Part shown: positions 1 to 8,782 of the stretch, in pieces
How positions within the stretch are numbered: the stretch's first letter is position 1
How the letters are laid out: each line of letters opens with the position of its first letter
Source of the DNA: Halobacillus litoralis
GTDB taxonomy: Bacteria > Bacillota > Bacilli > Bacillales > Halobacillaceae
Assembly (NCBI RefSeq): GCF_009856415.1
Contig: NZ_WMEZ01000001.1
Location: 186,001-250,000, forward strand
DNA length: 64,000 bases
Direction: 5' to 3'
Made by a program: the position numbers and the translations under genes
Notes under the pieces: model-generated
What the model saw: the letters and a program-made list of their open reading frames with translations, nothing else
The model's database searches: none
Told to the model about the DNA's origin: nothing

Positions 1-659
1 TTGCTGCAAACATGGTGAAGTCTAAGACGGAAATTCCACATGCATGGATGATGGTTGAGGTAGATGTTACGAATCTGGTTGAACTCCGCAATGCCAAGAA
101 AAATCAGTTCAAGCAACAGGAAGGCTTCAGCCTGACCTATTTCGCTTTCTTTGTAAAAGCTGTCGCTCAAGCATTGAAAGAGTATCCACAGTTGAACAGT
201 ATGTGGGCAGGAGATAAGATCATTCAGCGTAAAGCTATCAACTTGAACATCGCTGTGGCTAAAGATGACCAATTATTCGTCCCTGTCATTAGAGATGCTG
301 ATGAAAAGAGCATCAAAGGTATCGCTAAAGACATTACCGACCTTGCCAACAAAGCCCGTCAAGGCAAGTTGACATCGAAAGATATGGAAGGCGGTACCTT
401 CACTGTCAATAACACAGGATCTTTCGGTTCTGTACAATCCATGGGTGTGATCAACCACCCTCAGGCCGCTATTTTGCAAGTAGAATCCATTGTGAAAAAG
501 CCGGTTTATCAGAATGGCATGTTCGGTGCGCGTGACATGGTCAACCTATGTCTATCCCTAGATCACCGTGTTCTTGACGGCCTCGTCGCCGGCAACTTCC
601 TTGCCCGCGTGAAAGAGATTCTAGAGAAAATGTCAGAAGACAACACATCTGTGTACTAA
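1..659 (+). CDS. bkdB: 2-oxoacid dehydrogenase E2 (acyltransferase), C-terminal part
   Basis: The reading frame is open at the window edge (codons from base 3), so this is the 3' part of a longer gene. What remains is the catalytic acyltransferase domain of a lipoamide-dependent E2, which moves the acyl group from lipoyl to CoA. The diagnostic motif LDHRVLDG lies near the C-terminus and carries the catalytic His and Asp. The lipoyl and E1/E3-binding domains lie outside the window. The neighbouring bacilliredoxin and YqjA-like genes match the B. subtilis bkd (bfmB) region, so branched-chain 2-oxoacid dehydrogenase is the best assignment. Pyruvate or 2-oxoglutarate specificity cannot be excluded from this fragment. 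It is followed at once by a terminator. Confidence 0.8.
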   Translation, partial: AANMVKSKTEIPHAWMMVEVDVTNLVELRNAKKNQFKQQEGFSLTYFAFFVKAVAQALKEYPQLNSMWAGDKIIQRKAINLNIAVAKDDQLFVPVIRDADEKSIKGIAKDITDLANKARQGKLTSKDMEGGTFTVNNTGSFGSVQSMGVINHPQAAILQVESIVKKPVYQNGMFGARDMVNLCLSLDHRVLDGLVAGNFLARVKEILEKMSEDNTSVY

Positions 660-666
660 TGCAATG

Positions 667-699
667 AAGCTGTCCCCCAACATGGAGGACAGCTTTTTA
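667..699 (+). terminator. Rho-independent terminator
   Basis: Stem AAGCTGTCC / GGACAGCTT around an 11-base loop, followed by a short T run. It closes the E2 operon. Confidence 0.8.
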
Positions 700-799
700 T
701 CATCCTATTCATCAAGGCTTTTTCTCTCATAGGTGATTCGTTTCGAAACTTTTATAGAAGGTATAATGTGTGTGGGACCTACTTTTAGATGACTTTTGC

Positions 800-906
800 G
801 ATTTCGAGAACCCTGTATGGTAAGGGGCGTTTGGGAAGAGGGAGGCTCCCGCAGGAAAGTGAGCTCTTCCCAAAGGTCTCTATGCTCTTTCAAGTATCTC
901 GAAATC
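800..906. repeat. Degenerate palindromic intergenic element
   Basis: A 107-bp element with perfect 10-bp ends GATTTCGAGA and TCTCGAAATC. It contains the nested inverse segments TTGGGAAGAG and CTCTTCCCAA. The ends resemble the inner ends of the large composite repeats elsewhere in the window, so this looks like a short or decayed relative. It fills most of the gene-free stretch 660-981; nothing else was seen there apart from the terminator. Confidence 0.6.
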
Positions 907-981
907 ATAGACAATTCAATTGAAAGATGTCAGATATCTTGGTAAAATGTTCATAGCATTTCTATAAAGGGGCCATGTCAA

Positions 982-1413
982 ATGGATTTTAATATTTTTA
1001 TGAACGACGTTGTTTCAAAAGCACGTGAAGAAATTACACAAGCAGGATATACAGAACTGACGACACCTGAGGATGTCGATCAGGCACTAAATAAAGAAGG
1101 TACGACACTTGTTATGATTAACTCTGTATGTGGATGTGCAGGCGGCATTGCCCGTCCGGCAGCTGCTCATGCGATTCACTACGATAAGCGCCCGGATCAC
1201 CTTGTGACGGTTTTTGCTGGGCAGGATCGTGAAGCGACAGATCGTGCTCGCGAATATTTTGAAGGATATCCACCTTCTTCCCCATCTTTCGCACTCTTGA
1301 AAGATGGTAAAATCCAGACAATGGTCGAGCGTCACGACATTGAAGGATTTGAACCAATGGAAGTCATCGGAAAGCTTCAACGCAGTTTTGAAGAGTATTG
1401 CGAGGAAGTATAA
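982..1413 (+). CDS. brxB: Bacilliredoxin BrxB/YqiW
   Basis: A 143-residue UPF0403-type thioredoxin-fold protein. The active-site CGC motif (Cys50-Gly-Cys52) follows a hydrophobic strand in [12 protein letters not shown] and precedes AGGIARPA. Family knowledge: bacilliredoxins remove bacillithiol from S-bacillithiolated proteins after oxidative stress. B. subtilis has two paralogues, BrxA (YphP) and BrxB (YqiW). The position between the E2 gene and a YqjA-like gene matches YqiW. The start ATG has AAAGGGG upstream. It is monocistronic, with terminators on both sides. Confidence 0.9.
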   Translation: MDFNIFMNDVVSKAREEITQAGYTELTTPEDVDQALNKEGTTLVMINSVCGCAGGIARPAAAHAIHYDKRPDHLVTVFAGQDREATDRAREYFEGYPPSSPSFALLKDGKIQTMVERHDIEGFEPMEVIGKLQRSFEEYCEEV

Positions 1414-1429
1414 GAATACAATAAGCTTA

Positions 1430-1462
1430 GGATCTTTGTTTATAAAGCAAAGATCCTTTTTT
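1430..1462 (+). terminator. Rho-independent terminator
   Basis: Stem GGATCTTTG / CAAAGATCC with a 9-base loop and six T residues, just after brxB. Confidence 0.85.
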
Positions 1463-1545
1463 ACGTAATATCCTTCCATTACATAACTGAACGCTTGGTC
1501 TTCTTAGGTCAGCGATCTATAGAAAGAATAGAGGTGAACACAGGA

Positions 1546-2496
1546 TTGAAAATAGGATATCGGACCATTAAGACGGCATTGGGAACACCATTTGCCATAT
1601 GGATTGCTCAGATGCTTCAGCTGGAGAATTTCGCTTCAGCGGGGATCTTAACCATTCTCTGTATCCAAATTACTAGAAAACGTTCCTTTTTAAGTGCGTG
1701 GCATCGTTTTTCCGCTTGTTTATTAGCGATGGGATTTTCATTCGCCTTTTTTGAGCTATTAGGATACAATCCCATTTCAATCGGATTGATGCTGTTTGCC
1801 TTTATTCCTGCGACGGTTTGGTTCAAAATCACACCTGGAATCGTAACCAGCTCCGTCATCATCCTTCACCTCTACGGTTCAGGGGATATCGGGTGGAGTA
1901 TTATATGGAACGAAGTGTTATTGATCATAGTAGGGATTGGAACAGCATTGCTGTTGAATTTATATATGCCCAGTCTGGAGAAGAAGTTAAATCAGTATCG
2001 AAAGCAGGTGGAAAGCAACTTTTCCGTTATTTTGAGAGAGATTGCTCAATTTTTACGAAATGGAGATAATGATTGGACAGGCAAGGAGTTAACGGAGACT
2101 GCGAATCTTCTGGAGAAAGCGAAATCACTCTCTTATCGGGACGTAGAAAATCATTTGCTGCGTGCTCACAATCATTTTTATCACTATTTTCATATGCGAA
2201 CCAAACAGTTTGAACTTCTGGAACGTATGCTCCCTCTCGTGAGCCGTATATCGTCTTCTGACATCCATGGCATTCGCATGGCGGAGTTTTTCGATGATTT
2301 AGCTGATGCGGTTCATCCCGGGAATACAGCCGTTATCTATTTGAGAATGTTAAAAGAGATGAAAGAGGAATTCCGGGAAGACCGACTGCCGGAAACGCGG
2401 GAAGAGTTTGAAGTAAGAGCGAGCCTCTTCCATTTATTAAATGAAATAGAAGACTATCTCATCATTAAACGATCGTTCAAAAAGAGTGATGTATAG
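1546..2496 (+). CDS. YqjA-like aromatic acid exporter family membrane protein
   Basis: About 316 residues. The N-terminal half is a membrane domain with roughly five to six hydrophobic segments (for example TPFAIWIAQML, AGILTILCIQI, VLLIIVGIGTALLLNLY). A conserved basic segment ITRKRSF lies between two of them. The C-terminal half is soluble and helical, matching the cytoplasmic domain of the ArAE/YqjA family. The transported substrate is not known. TTG 1546 is preferred over ATG 1495 and GTG 1534 because GAGGTG lies 9 bases upstream and family members usually begin near KIGYRTIKTALG. It precedes the L,D-transpeptidase gene by 45 bp, so the two may be cotranscribed. Confidence 0.75.
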   Translation: MKIGYRTIKTALGTPFAIWIAQMLQLENFASAGILTILCIQITRKRSFLSAWHRFSACLLAMGFSFAFFELLGYNPISIGLMLFAFIPATVWFKITPGIVTSSVIILHLYGSGDIGWSIIWNEVLLIIVGIGTALLLNLYMPSLEKKLNQYRKQVESNFSVILREIAQFLRNGDNDWTGKELTETANLLEKAKSLSYRDVENHLLRAHNHFYHYFHMRTKQFELLERMLPLVSRISSSDIHGIRMAEFFDDLADAVHPGNTAVIYLRMLKEMKEEFREDRLPETREEFEVRASLFHLLNEIEDYLIIKRSFKKSDV

Positions 2497-2541
2497 AGGG
2501 AAACAGTGAGGGGAAACTCTTAATAAAAGAGGATGATCCCG

Positions 2542-3051
2542 TTGTACAGCTTCCTTTTACTTTTCAGTTTATTAAACCCTTTACTTCCTCCTCACACGCC
2601 GGCTGAGCCCGTTATCATTGTAAATAAAGCGACCCATGAGGTTGTGCTCTACCAAAGCGATCAAGTTCTCTTCAAGGCTCCTGCGGCCATTGGGAAGACG
2701 AAGGACTTGACGCCGGAGGGCCAGTTCAATGTGAAAGTGAAAGCCAAAGATCCATACTATCGAAAAAAAGACATCCCAGGTGGAGATCCAAAAAATCCAC
2801 TAGGGAGCAGGTGGATCGGGTTTGATGCCAGAGGAACTGACGGTAGAATTTATGGCATTCATGGAACGAATCAACCGGATTCCATCGGCAAATCAGTCTC
2901 AGCAGGCTGTATCCGGATGAACAACAAGGATGTTGAGGCTCTATTTGAGATGGTTCCTGCTGAGGCGGATGTATTGATTGTCGATAGTGAAAAGGGAATG
3001 CCTGAATTATATCGTTTCTGGGAAGAAAACAAATTACACAAACAACTCTAG
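2542..3051 (+). CDS. L,D-transpeptidase (YkuD family)
   Basis: A 169-residue exported protein with an N-terminal hydrophobic segment (MYSFLLLFSLLNPLLPP) followed by a YkuD catalytic domain. The His and Cys motifs are complete: IHGTN (His107) and SAGCIRM (Cys123, Arg125). Enzymes of this family make 3-3 peptidoglycan crosslinks or anchor proteins to the wall. The start is set by the ribosome binding site: AGAGG ends directly before ATG 2533 (no spacing) but lies 9 bases before TTG 2542. The domain covers nearly the whole mature protein, with no LysM module. A strong terminator follows. Confidence 0.85.
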   Translation: MYSFLLLFSLLNPLLPPHTPAEPVIIVNKATHEVVLYQSDQVLFKAPAAIGKTKDLTPEGQFNVKVKAKDPYYRKKDIPGGDPKNPLGSRWIGFDARGTDGRIYGIHGTNQPDSIGKSVSAGCIRMNNKDVEALFEMVPAEADVLIVDSEKGMPELYRFWEENKLHKQL

Positions 3052-3060
3052 AAAGTAAGA

Positions 3061-3099
3061 AAGCCGAAGGGATGGATGTTCCATCCCTTCGGCTTTTTC
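3061..3099 (+). terminator. Strong Rho-independent terminator
   Basis: A 15-bp stem starting AAGCCGAAGGGATGG, short loop and T run, placed between the transpeptidase gene and the convergent miniprotein gene. Confidence 0.9.
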
Positions 3100-3109
3100 C
3101 ATTCATTTA

Positions 3110-3223
3110 TTATAAGAAGAAACTCGCGCCAGCCAATGCACTGGATAGAAGCATGGACAAAATCATGACATAGATCACAATTTTCATACGGCGTTCGCGT
3201 TTTGAACGTTTTTTTGTAGCCAA
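3110..3223 (-). CDS. prli42: Stressosome-associated miniprotein Prli42
   Basis: A 37-residue ORF with a basic N-terminus (KKRSKRERR) followed by one membrane helix ending SALAGASFFL. This is the layout of Prli42, the tiny membrane protein first described in Listeria that anchors the stressosome for sigma-B signalling. The start is TTG at 3223; a near-perfect AAGGAGG sits 9 bases upstream (3233-3239 on the plus strand). The terminal V/A-L-x-G-x-x-F-L pattern is the recognisable part. Identification rests on pattern and size only, since the protein is too short for more. Confidence 0.8.
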   Translation of the reverse strand: MATKKRSKRERRMKIVIYVMILSMLLSSALAGASFFL

Positions 3224-3308
3224 GGTGTGTAACCTCCTTCTCAGTCAATCCTACTGACATTCTACCTAAAAAAGAGAAATTGGACAAGGGCGTGAAATCA
3301 TTTACAAT

Positions 3309-3352
3309 AAAATTGTGAATGATAACAATTTTTAGATAGGTAAGCGCTTCAT
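3309..3352 (+). promoter_or_regulatory. Control region of the methylmalonyl-CoA operon: dyad plus cre-like site
   Basis: A 24-bp dyad AAAATTGT-N8-ACAATTTT (3309-3332) is followed by GGTAAGCGCTTCAT (3339-3352), which carries the AAGCGCTT core of CcpA cre sites but mismatches at both ends. A possible extended -10, TGGTATGCT, lies at 3356-3364. The proteins that bind here are inferred, not shown. Confidence 0.45.
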
Positions 3353-3400
3353 TTCTGGTATGCTAGTAGTGTGAATGGACTGAATAAGGAGGCCTTTCTT

Positions 3401-5056
3401 ATGAACAGATCATCAAGTGACCAACACCCAAAGCAAAAATGGGAAAAAGATGTAGAAAAAACGACGGAGCGTTTTCCGGAACGGAAAGAAGCGTTTCATA
3501 CAAGTTCCGAAATTCCGGTCGAACGATTATACACGCCGGAACAGATGGATGAGGACTACATAGAGGAAATCGGCTTTCCAGGCCAATATCCTTATACGAG
3601 AGGTATTCAACCGACCATGTATCGAAGCCGCTATTGGACGATGCGTCAATATGCAGGGTTCGGTTCGGCAGAAGAAACGAATCAGAGGTTCCGCTATTTA
3701 TTGAAACAAGGTCAGACCGGTTTATCGGTCGCTTTTGACCTGCCGACACAAATCGGTTACGACTCTGACGATCCGATGGCAGATGGGGAAGTGGGGAAAG
3801 TCGGTGTTGCCATTGATTCATTAAAAGACATGGAGCAGCTGTTCGATCAGATTCCCCTCGATAAAGTTAGTACGTCGATGACGATCAACGCACCGGCCAG
3901 TATTCTGCTTGCGATGTATATAGCCGTAGGTGAGAAGCAGGGAGTAACGCCTGAAAAACTGACAGGAACGATTCAAAATGACATTTTGAAAGAATATATC
4001 GCTCGAGGTACGTATATCTATCCACCGAAACCTTCCATGAGACTGATTACAGACATCTTCGGTTACTGCCAGGAGCATTTGCCTAAATTCAATACAATAA
4101 GCATATCCGGCTATCATATCCGGGAAGCAGGTTCTACGGCCGTTCAGGAAGTCGCCTTTACGATTGCTAATGGGATGGCTTATGTAGATGCGGCGATCGA
4201 AGCTGGACTTCAAGTCGATCAGTTTGCGCCAAGGCTTGCTTTCTTCTTCAATGCTCACAATCAATTTTTTGAGGAAGCAGCCAAGTTCCGGGCAGCTCGT
4301 CGCATGTGGGCAAAAATCATGAAAGAACACTATGGAGCAGAAAATCCGAAAAGTTGGAAGCTCCGTTTCCATACACAAACAGGCGGAAGTACGCTGACGG
4401 CTCAGCAGCCGGATAATAATATTGTACGTGTCACATTACAAGCACTCGCCGCTGTCATGGGAGGAACACAAAGTTTGCACACCAATTCCCGGGATGAAGC
4501 TCTTGCTCTGCCGACAGAAGATTCCGCACGAATTGCGTTACGTACACAGCAGATCATTGCCAATGAGAGCGGCGTGGCGGACACCATAGACCCACTCGCT
4601 GGTTCTTACTATGTAGAGTCGCTCACAGACCAGATTGAAAAAGAGGCAAATTCTTACTTAGAGCGCATCAAAGAATTCGGTGGAGCTGTCCAGGCGGTGG
4701 AAGAAGGGTATATGCAACGTGAAATTCATAAAGCCGCATATGATGCCCAAAAACGGATCGAATCAAATGAAGACATCGTTGTCGGTATGAACGAATACAA
4801 ACTCGAAGAAGAGATACATGCCGACTTGTTACGCGTGGATGAAGCGCTGGAACAAGCACAAATCAAGAAAACACAGGAAGTGAGATCTTCCCGCGATCAG
4901 GAAGCGGTCGACCAATGCCTTCAAGCCCTTCGGGAAGCGGCGAAAGGGTCGGAGAATGTCATGCCGCATATTGTGGCTGCGGTTAAAGTTTATGCCACAG
5001 TCGGGGAGATCGCGAACGTTTTACGAGAGGAATTTGGAGAATACACCGGAATGTAG
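3401..5056 (+). CDS. mcmA: Methylmalonyl-CoA mutase, catalytic (large) subunit
   Basis: A 551-residue B12-dependent mutase alpha chain (TIM barrel) without its own cobalamin domain, which is encoded by the next gene. It interconverts (R)-methylmalonyl-CoA and succinyl-CoA. Conserved motifs include [30 protein letters not shown], the substrate and cofactor segment [13 protein letters not shown], and [15 protein letters not shown]. Two specificity residues can be read: Tyr in RQYAG and Arg in [13 protein letters not shown]. They match methylmalonyl-CoA mutase; isobutyryl-CoA mutase has Phe and Gln there. ATG 3401 is chosen because AAGGAGG (3386-3392) precedes it by 8 bases; ATG 3371 has no such site. 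It is the first gene of a three-gene operon. Confidence 0.9.
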   Translation: MNRSSSDQHPKQKWEKDVEKTTERFPERKEAFHTSSEIPVERLYTPEQMDEDYIEEIGFPGQYPYTRGIQPTMYRSRYWTMRQYAGFGSAEETNQRFRYLLKQGQTGLSVAFDLPTQIGYDSDDPMADGEVGKVGVAIDSLKDMEQLFDQIPLDKVSTSMTINAPASILLAMYIAVGEKQGVTPEKLTGTIQNDILKEYIARGTYIYPPKPSMRLITDIFGYCQEHLPKFNTISISGYHIREAGSTAVQEVAFTIANGMAYVDAAIEAGLQVDQFAPRLAFFFNAHNQFFEEAAKFRAARRMWAKIMKEHYGAENPKSWKLRFHTQTGGSTLTAQQPDNNIVRVTLQALAAVMGGTQSLHTNSRDEALALPTEDSARIALRTQQIIANESGVADTIDPLAGSYYVESLTDQIEKEANSYLERIKEFGGAVQAVEEGYMQREIHKAAYDAQKRIESNEDIVVGMNEYKLEEEIHADLLRVDEALEQAQIKKTQEVRSSRDQEAVDQCLQALREAAKGSENVMPHIVAAVKVYATVGEIANVLREEFGEYTGM

Positions 5057-5071
5057 GAAGGGATGATGAGG

Positions 5072-5884
5072 ATGAAACCAATACGTGTACTTATAGCCAA
5101 ACCAGGGTTGGATGGTCATGACAGAGGAGCTTTAATTATCGCTCAGGCACTCAGAGACCATGGAATGGAAGTCATTTATACAGGCCTGCGGCAATCCGCC
5201 GTGCAAATCGCAAGAGCTGCTATTCAGGAAGATGTAGATGTCGTCGGACTTTCGTCTCTTTCCGGTGCTCACAAATCATTGTTTCCTAAAGTGGTCCAAG
5301 CGCTGGAAGAGCAGGGAGCATCTGATATTCCTGTCGTAGGGGGCGGGGTCATACCTGCAGAAGATATTCCTTTTCTTGAGGAAAAAGGGGTGAACAAAAT
5401 CTTCACCAGCGGGTCACCCACAGATGCCATCGCTCTTTATATTAAGCAGCTTCTGAACAAGGAAACGATAGAAGCACCGAAACGGATCGCCCATATCGGA
5501 ATTGCTGTGGAAAGCATCGATACAGCCTTGCCGTTCTATCAACATAACCTCAGCTTAGAGCTTGAAGCTGTTGAAGTTGTGGAATCAGAACAAGTGCGTG
5601 TCGCTTTTCTAAGAATCGGTGAAACGATGTTCGAATTGTTGGAGCCTTTGAGTGATGACTCTCCGATCCAATCGTTCTTGACGAAAAAAGGAGAAGGTGT
5701 CCACCATATCGCATTGGAAGTAGACGATCTTTCCAAGCGTTTGGAGCAGTATAAAGAACAAGGGGTCCGTCTCATTCATGAACAACCGAAACAAGGGGCT
5801 CATGACAGCCAGATCGCCTTTTTGCATCCGAAAGCAGCCAATGGTGTCCTATTTGAACTATGTCAGCATGGGGAGGAGGAGTAA
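5072..5884 (+). CDS. Cobalamin-binding mutase subunit fused to methylmalonyl-CoA epimerase
   Basis: A 270-residue two-domain protein. Residues 1-130 form a B12-binding Rossmann domain with the DGHDRGA signature (His16 is the expected lower cobalt ligand), GLSSLSGAH and GGGVIPAED. Residues 138-270 are a vicinal oxygen chelate domain typical of methylmalonyl-CoA epimerase, with likely metal ligands in AHIGIAV (His141), GVHHIALEV (His211/212) and the C-terminal FELC Glu. It thus supplies both the cofactor domain of the preceding mutase and the epimerase that makes its substrate. ATG 5072 is favoured: AGGAAGGG ends 9 bases upstream, while ATG 5063 has no spacing. The stop is 2 bases before the next start. 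Confidence 0.88.
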   Translation: MKPIRVLIAKPGLDGHDRGALIIAQALRDHGMEVIYTGLRQSAVQIARAAIQEDVDVVGLSSLSGAHKSLFPKVVQALEEQGASDIPVVGGGVIPAEDIPFLEEKGVNKIFTSGSPTDAIALYIKQLLNKETIEAPKRIAHIGIAVESIDTALPFYQHNLSLELEAVEVVESEQVRVAFLRIGETMFELLEPLSDDSPIQSFLTKKGEGVHHIALEVDDLSKRLEQYKEQGVRLIHEQPKQGAHDSQIAFLHPKAANGVLFELCQHGEEE

Positions 5885-5886
5885 GG

Positions 5887-7434
5887 GTGGACATTTTTGA
5901 TAAAATCAATGAATTATACGATAAGCGTCGCCAAGTTGAACTAGGCGGCGGTGATGAAAGAATTGATAAACAGCATGATAAAGGGAAATGGACAGCGAGG
6001 GAGCGGATTGAGCATCTCTTAGATGAAGGGTCCTTCATAGAATTAAACCCCTTTATTGAACATCGTCACGATGCCTTTGGAATGGACGGAAAATCAGCGC
6101 CTGGGGAAGGTGTCGTGACAGGATTTGGGAAAATTCATGGGCGTGATGTGTATTTGTTCGCTCAGGACTTCACGGTTTACGGTGGAGCCTTAGGGGAAAT
6201 GCACGCGAAAAAGATTGCCGCTGTCATGGACCTCGCTGCGAAAAATGGAACCCCTTTTATCGGCTTGAACGATTCTGGAGGAGCACGCATCCAGGAAGGT
6301 GTTTCTTCCTTGGATGGTTACGGACAAGTCTTTTACCGCAACTCCATTTATTCTGGGGTCATACCACAAATATCGGTCATCATGGGACCATGTGCCGGAG
6401 GAGCCGTTTATTCTCCAGCCATCACTGATTTCGTCATCATGGTGGAAAAAACATCGCAAATGTTTATTACCGGGCCGAAAGTCATTGAAACCGTGACCGG
6501 TGAGCAAATTTCCGCAGAAGACCTCGGTGGTGCCGGCGTCCATAATTCTTTGAGTGGGAATGCTCATTTGAAAACACCTGATGAAGCTTCTGCATTGGAT
6601 GCTGTACGTGATCTCGTCAGTTATCTGCCACAAAACAATGAAGAACTGACCCCTGAAGTCGACGTGGAAGTTGACGATGACTTCAGACCTGATATTACAG
6701 ATAAAATCCCTTTTGATCCGATTCGACCTTACGACGTGCGTATCGTTATCGATGAGTTCGTTGACGAGGATTCCTTCTTCGAAATTCATAAGGACTTTGC
6801 AAAGAATATTGTTGTCGGATTTGCACGTCTGCAAGGGAAGACCGTGGGACTTGTTTGTAATCAACCGAAGTACATGGCTGGCGGACTTGATATCGACTCC
6901 AGTGATAAAGCTGCCCGTTTCATTCGTACGTGTGATTCTTTCAATATCCCTCTCATTACATTTGAAGATGTGACCGGCTTCTTCCCTGGGATCAAACAGG
7001 AACATGGGGGAATCATCCGCCACGGTGCGAAAATTTTATACGCTTACTCCGAAGCCACAGTGCCGAAACTGACGGTTATTACTAGAAAAGCTTACGGTGG
7101 AGCCTATGTCGCGCTGAACAGTAAATCGATTGGTGCGGACCTTGTCTATGCCTGGCCAAATGCGGAAATTGCCGTTATGGGTCCTGAGGGGGCAGCGAAT
7201 ATCATTTTTGCCAAAGAAATCAGAGAAAGCGAAACACCGGAAGAAACACGGCAAAATAAAATCAATGAATACAGAGAACGCTTTGCAAACCCATACGTAG
7301 CAGCAGGCCTCGGGATGATCGATGACGTTATCGACCCAAGAGAAACGCGGTCAACCCTGATCAAAGCCCTGGATATGCTGAAGAATAAACACGAAGAACG
7401 TCCGTATAAAAAGCATGGCAACATCCCTCTATAA
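5887..7434 (+). CDS. yqjD: Acyl-CoA carboxylase carboxyltransferase (YqjD; propionyl/methylmalonyl-CoA type)
   Basis: A 515-residue carboxyltransferase beta chain with the double crotonase-like fold of the propionyl-CoA carboxylase beta / methylmalonyl-CoA decarboxylase alpha family. Motifs include NDSGGARIQEGV and GPCAGGAVYSP in the N-terminal half, and VGFARLQGKTVG and TRKAYGGAYVALNSK in the C-terminal half. With the mutase and epimerase it makes a propionyl-CoA to succinyl-CoA route. No biotin carboxylase or biotin carrier gene lies in the window, so its partners must be elsewhere. GTG 5887 is preceded by GGGGAGGAGGAG. Length matches the family (about 510). Confidence 0.88.
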   Translation: MDIFDKINELYDKRRQVELGGGDERIDKQHDKGKWTARERIEHLLDEGSFIELNPFIEHRHDAFGMDGKSAPGEGVVTGFGKIHGRDVYLFAQDFTVYGGALGEMHAKKIAAVMDLAAKNGTPFIGLNDSGGARIQEGVSSLDGYGQVFYRNSIYSGVIPQISVIMGPCAGGAVYSPAITDFVIMVEKTSQMFITGPKVIETVTGEQISAEDLGGAGVHNSLSGNAHLKTPDEASALDAVRDLVSYLPQNNEELTPEVDVEVDDDFRPDITDKIPFDPIRPYDVRIVIDEFVDEDSFFEIHKDFAKNIVVGFARLQGKTVGLVCNQPKYMAGGLDIDSSDKAARFIRTCDSFNIPLITFEDVTGFFPGIKQEHGGIIRHGAKILYAYSEATVPKLTVITRKAYGGAYVALNSKSIGADLVYAWPNAEIAVMGPEGAANIIFAKEIRESETPEETRQNKINEYRERFANPYVAAGLGMIDDVIDPRETRSTLIKALDMLKNKHEERPYKKHGNIPL

Positions 7435-7504
7435 TTGACACAGTCCTTTCGTTCCGCTAACGTACTAAGAGGAATGGGTTTACATATGAAGGAGGCAGAC
7501 ATAG

Positions 7505-8629
7505 ATGGTAGCCATTAATAAAGAACGCTTGCTGAACGAATTTCTAGAGTTGGTTCAAATCGACTCAGAAACAACACAGGAAGCTGAAATTGCTAAAGTA
7601 TTGAAAAAGAAATTCCAGGACTTAGGTTTGGAAGTGCTTGAAGATGATGCAGCCTCGATTACAGGTCATGGAGCAAACAACCTTATTTGTAATTTAGAAG
7701 GTTCAAAAAAGGACGCAGAACCGATTTATTTCACTTCTCACATGGATACGGTGGTTCCAGGTAACGGTGTGAAACCTTCTGTTGAAGATGGTTATATCGT
7801 GACCGATGGAACAACGATCCTTGGAGCGGATGACAAAGCGGGTGTCGCTGCGATTCTTGAAGCGATCCGTTCTCTTCAGGAACAAAACGTTGAGCATGGA
7901 GACCTTCAGTTCGTGATCACCGTAGGAGAAGAAAGCGGGCTTGTTGGCGCGAAGGCTCTTGATGCTTCCATGCTCAAAGCGAAATACGGGTATGCGCTCG
8001 ATAGTGACGGTCAAGTCGGAAACATTATCGTAGCGGCTCCTACCCAGGCGAAAATCAATGCCATCGTGAAAGGGAAGACCGCTCACGCAGGAGTGGCTCC
8101 TGAAAAAGGGATTTCAGCCATCACACTGGCTTCCCGCGCAATTGCTAAAATGCCATTAGGACGTATCGATGACGAAACAACAGCGAACATCGGCCGTTTT
8201 GAAGGTGGTCAAAAAACGAATATCGTTTGTGACCACGTAGAGGTCTTAGCCGAAGCCCGTTCCCTAGACCCTGAAAAAATGGAAGCGCAAGTAGAAAAAA
8301 TGAAAAAAGCGTTTCAAGAAACAGCTGAAGAAATGGGCGGCGAAGTCGAACTTGATATCGAAATCATGTACCCTGGCTTTAAACAACAGGCCGGAGACCA
8401 AGTCGTAGAAGTCGCGCGTTCTGCAGCGAAACGCATCGGTCGTGAAAGTGAACTACTGACAAGTGGCGGCGGAAGTGATGCCAACGTCATCGCAGGCCAC
8501 GGCGTACCTACAGTCAACTTGAGTGTAGGATACGAAGAAATTCATACTACGAACGAGCGCATGCCTGTCAGCGAGCTTGAAAAAATCACAGAGTTCGTAA
8601 CAGCGATCGTAGAAGAAGTGGCACAATAA
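7505..8629 (+). CDS. yqjE: M20-family peptidase, YqjE/peptidase T-like
   Basis: A 374-residue zinc aminopeptidase of the M20 (peptidase T/YqjE) group. Metal-binding and catalytic elements are all visible: TSHMDT (His79, Asp81), GADDKAG (Asp109/110), GEESG (Glu141/142), ALDSDG (about 164-169) and the C-terminal HTTNERM. Family members cleave tripeptides in the cytoplasm. AAGGAGG precedes the ATG. It lies 70 bp behind the carboxyltransferase gene as in B. subtilis yqjD-yqjE, and ends at a terminator. Confidence 0.87.
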   Translation: MVAINKERLLNEFLELVQIDSETTQEAEIAKVLKKKFQDLGLEVLEDDAASITGHGANNLICNLEGSKKDAEPIYFTSHMDTVVPGNGVKPSVEDGYIVTDGTTILGADDKAGVAAILEAIRSLQEQNVEHGDLQFVITVGEESGLVGAKALDASMLKAKYGYALDSDGQVGNIIVAAPTQAKINAIVKGKTAHAGVAPEKGISAITLASRAIAKMPLGRIDDETTANIGRFEGGQKTNIVCDHVEVLAEARSLDPEKMEAQVEKMKKAFQETAEEMGGEVELDIEIMYPGFKQQAGDQVVEVARSAAKRIGRESELLTSGGGSDANVIAGHGVPTVNLSVGYEEIHTTNERMPVSELEKITEFVTAIVEEVAQ

Positions 8630-8635
8630 TAATCC

Positions 8636-8666
8636 AAGACTCCCTGATTTCAGGGAGTCTTTTTTG
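8636..8666 (+). terminator. Rho-independent terminator
   Basis: Stem AAGACTCCCTG / CAGGGAGTCTT, 4-base loop, T run; ends the mcmA-yqjE transcript. Confidence 0.9.
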
Positions 8667-8782
8667 TGGATCTACACGATAGTTTTACGACTTAGACAAA
8701 CAATAATTGGGGCGTTGATGAACAATAACGAAGCTTAACATGGTATAATAGAGAACAAATGTTCCAATGGAGGAAGAACGTT

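Noticed and set aside
3401-5056. Isobutyryl-CoA mutase large subunit as the identity
   Set aside because: The pocket residues are Tyr (RQYAG) and Arg (KEYIARG), as in methylmalonyl-CoA mutase, not the Phe and Gln of isobutyryl-CoA mutase; the epimerase and carboxyltransferase neighbours agree.
6190-7023. 277-codon minus-strand ORF
   Set aside because: Shadow of the carboxyltransferase gene; composition is that of an antisense frame and it lacks a start signal.
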